A stretch of DNA of 64,000 nt from Sparassis latifolia. Its lineage: Eukaryota; Basidiomycota; Agaricomycetes; Polyporales; Sparassidaceae. Below the pieces are notes generated by a model. It worked only from the letters and a program-made list of their open reading frames with translations, was not told the DNA's origin and did no database searches. The position numbers were made by a program, and so were the translations under genes. This document shows, piece after piece, positions 63,876 through 64,000 of this stretch. The number at the start of each line of letters is the position of its first letter. Within the stretch, counting starts at the first letter, position 1. The stretch covers positions 1,860,001 to 1,924,000 of the forward strand of contig CM031555.1 in assembly GCA_018466975.1 (NCBI GenBank), read 5' to 3'.

Positions 63876-64000
63876 ATGACTTCCCCGCATCTCAAGGCTG
63901 TCATATTTGATGTACGAATCTACAGCTTGTCTTCTGTTTCTGGGAATCTGTTCTTCCTGCTTTCAGCGCTGATGGGTGTCTGTGCTTGTCCTAGATTGGC
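63876..64000 (+). CDS. HAD-like hydrolase, first codons only (partial)
   Basis: The ATG at 63876 reads MTSPHLKAVIFD to 63911. An intron 63912-63994 (GTACGA to CCTAG) joins it to ATTGGC, giving KAVIFDIG, the start of the HAD-superfamily motif I (FDIGG). The window ends there, so this rests on about 14 residues. The family includes phosphatases, epoxide-hydrolase N-domains and ACAD10-like proteins. Confidence 0.5.
   Translation, partial: MTSPHLKAVIFDVRIYSLSSVSGNLFFLLSALMGVCACPRL

Overview
The window looks like genomic DNA of an agaricomycete (mushroom-forming) fungus. Its genes are dense, multi-exon, and split by introns of about 45-65 nt. Plavaka-type (CACTA-like) transposons, DUF6532 genes and a chromovirus-type Ty3/gypsy element are all typical of that group. 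No rRNA, tRNA or CRISPR array was recognised. Gene models below were spliced by eye from GT-AG signals, reading frame and remembered family motifs; no search was run.

Left part (1-5.4 kb): the 5' end of a TOG-domain XMAP215/Stu2 gene (minus strand, runs off the left edge), one hypothetical gene, a gene-poor stretch and a ~595-bp inverted-repeat element.

Mobile region (5.4-21.1 kb): a nested transposon. A Plavaka element has inverted termini at about 5398-5560 and 20985-21117. It carries a transposase gene (minus) and a divergent DUF6532 gene (plus). The DUF6532 gene is interrupted by a 7,976-bp gypsy element (10424-18399) with 641-bp LTRs differing at 3 positions and a 5-bp CAATC target duplication. 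Removing it restores the host reading frame. A 599-bp MITE sits in a later DUF6532 intron. The gypsy pol is broken by small frameshifts, and two extra ORFs lie between its chromodomain and the 3' LTR.

Middle (21.3-39.6 kb): GCN3 (eIF2B alpha) starts 225 bp from the Plavaka end. It is followed by a 79-residue cysteine-rich gene of six tiny exons, POP4 (RNase P/MRP) and a CTD-kinase-type cyclin. Next comes a ~2.2-kb segment duplicated in direct orientation, carrying two copies of an unknown multi-exon gene. The copies are separated by MITEs of one family (two forward, two reverse) around a possible foldback element.

Right part (38.9-64 kb): compact housekeeping genes. These are mitochondrial bS21m, the RWD protein GIR2, an armadillo/SmgGDS-like protein, pirin, NSA1 (60S assembly), a PIG-Y-like GPI-synthesis subunit, SFI1 (spindle pole body), RMD5 (GID ubiquitin ligase), a hypothetical protein, an MFS transporter, a long-chain acyl-CoA synthetase, a penta-EF-hand protein and the first codons of a HAD-like hydrolase. 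A 403-bp MITE occupies most of the divergent promoter between NSA1 and the PIG-Y-like gene. The housekeeping genes serve unrelated processes (translation, RNA processing, proteolysis, lipid metabolism, cell division) and form no visible pathway cluster.
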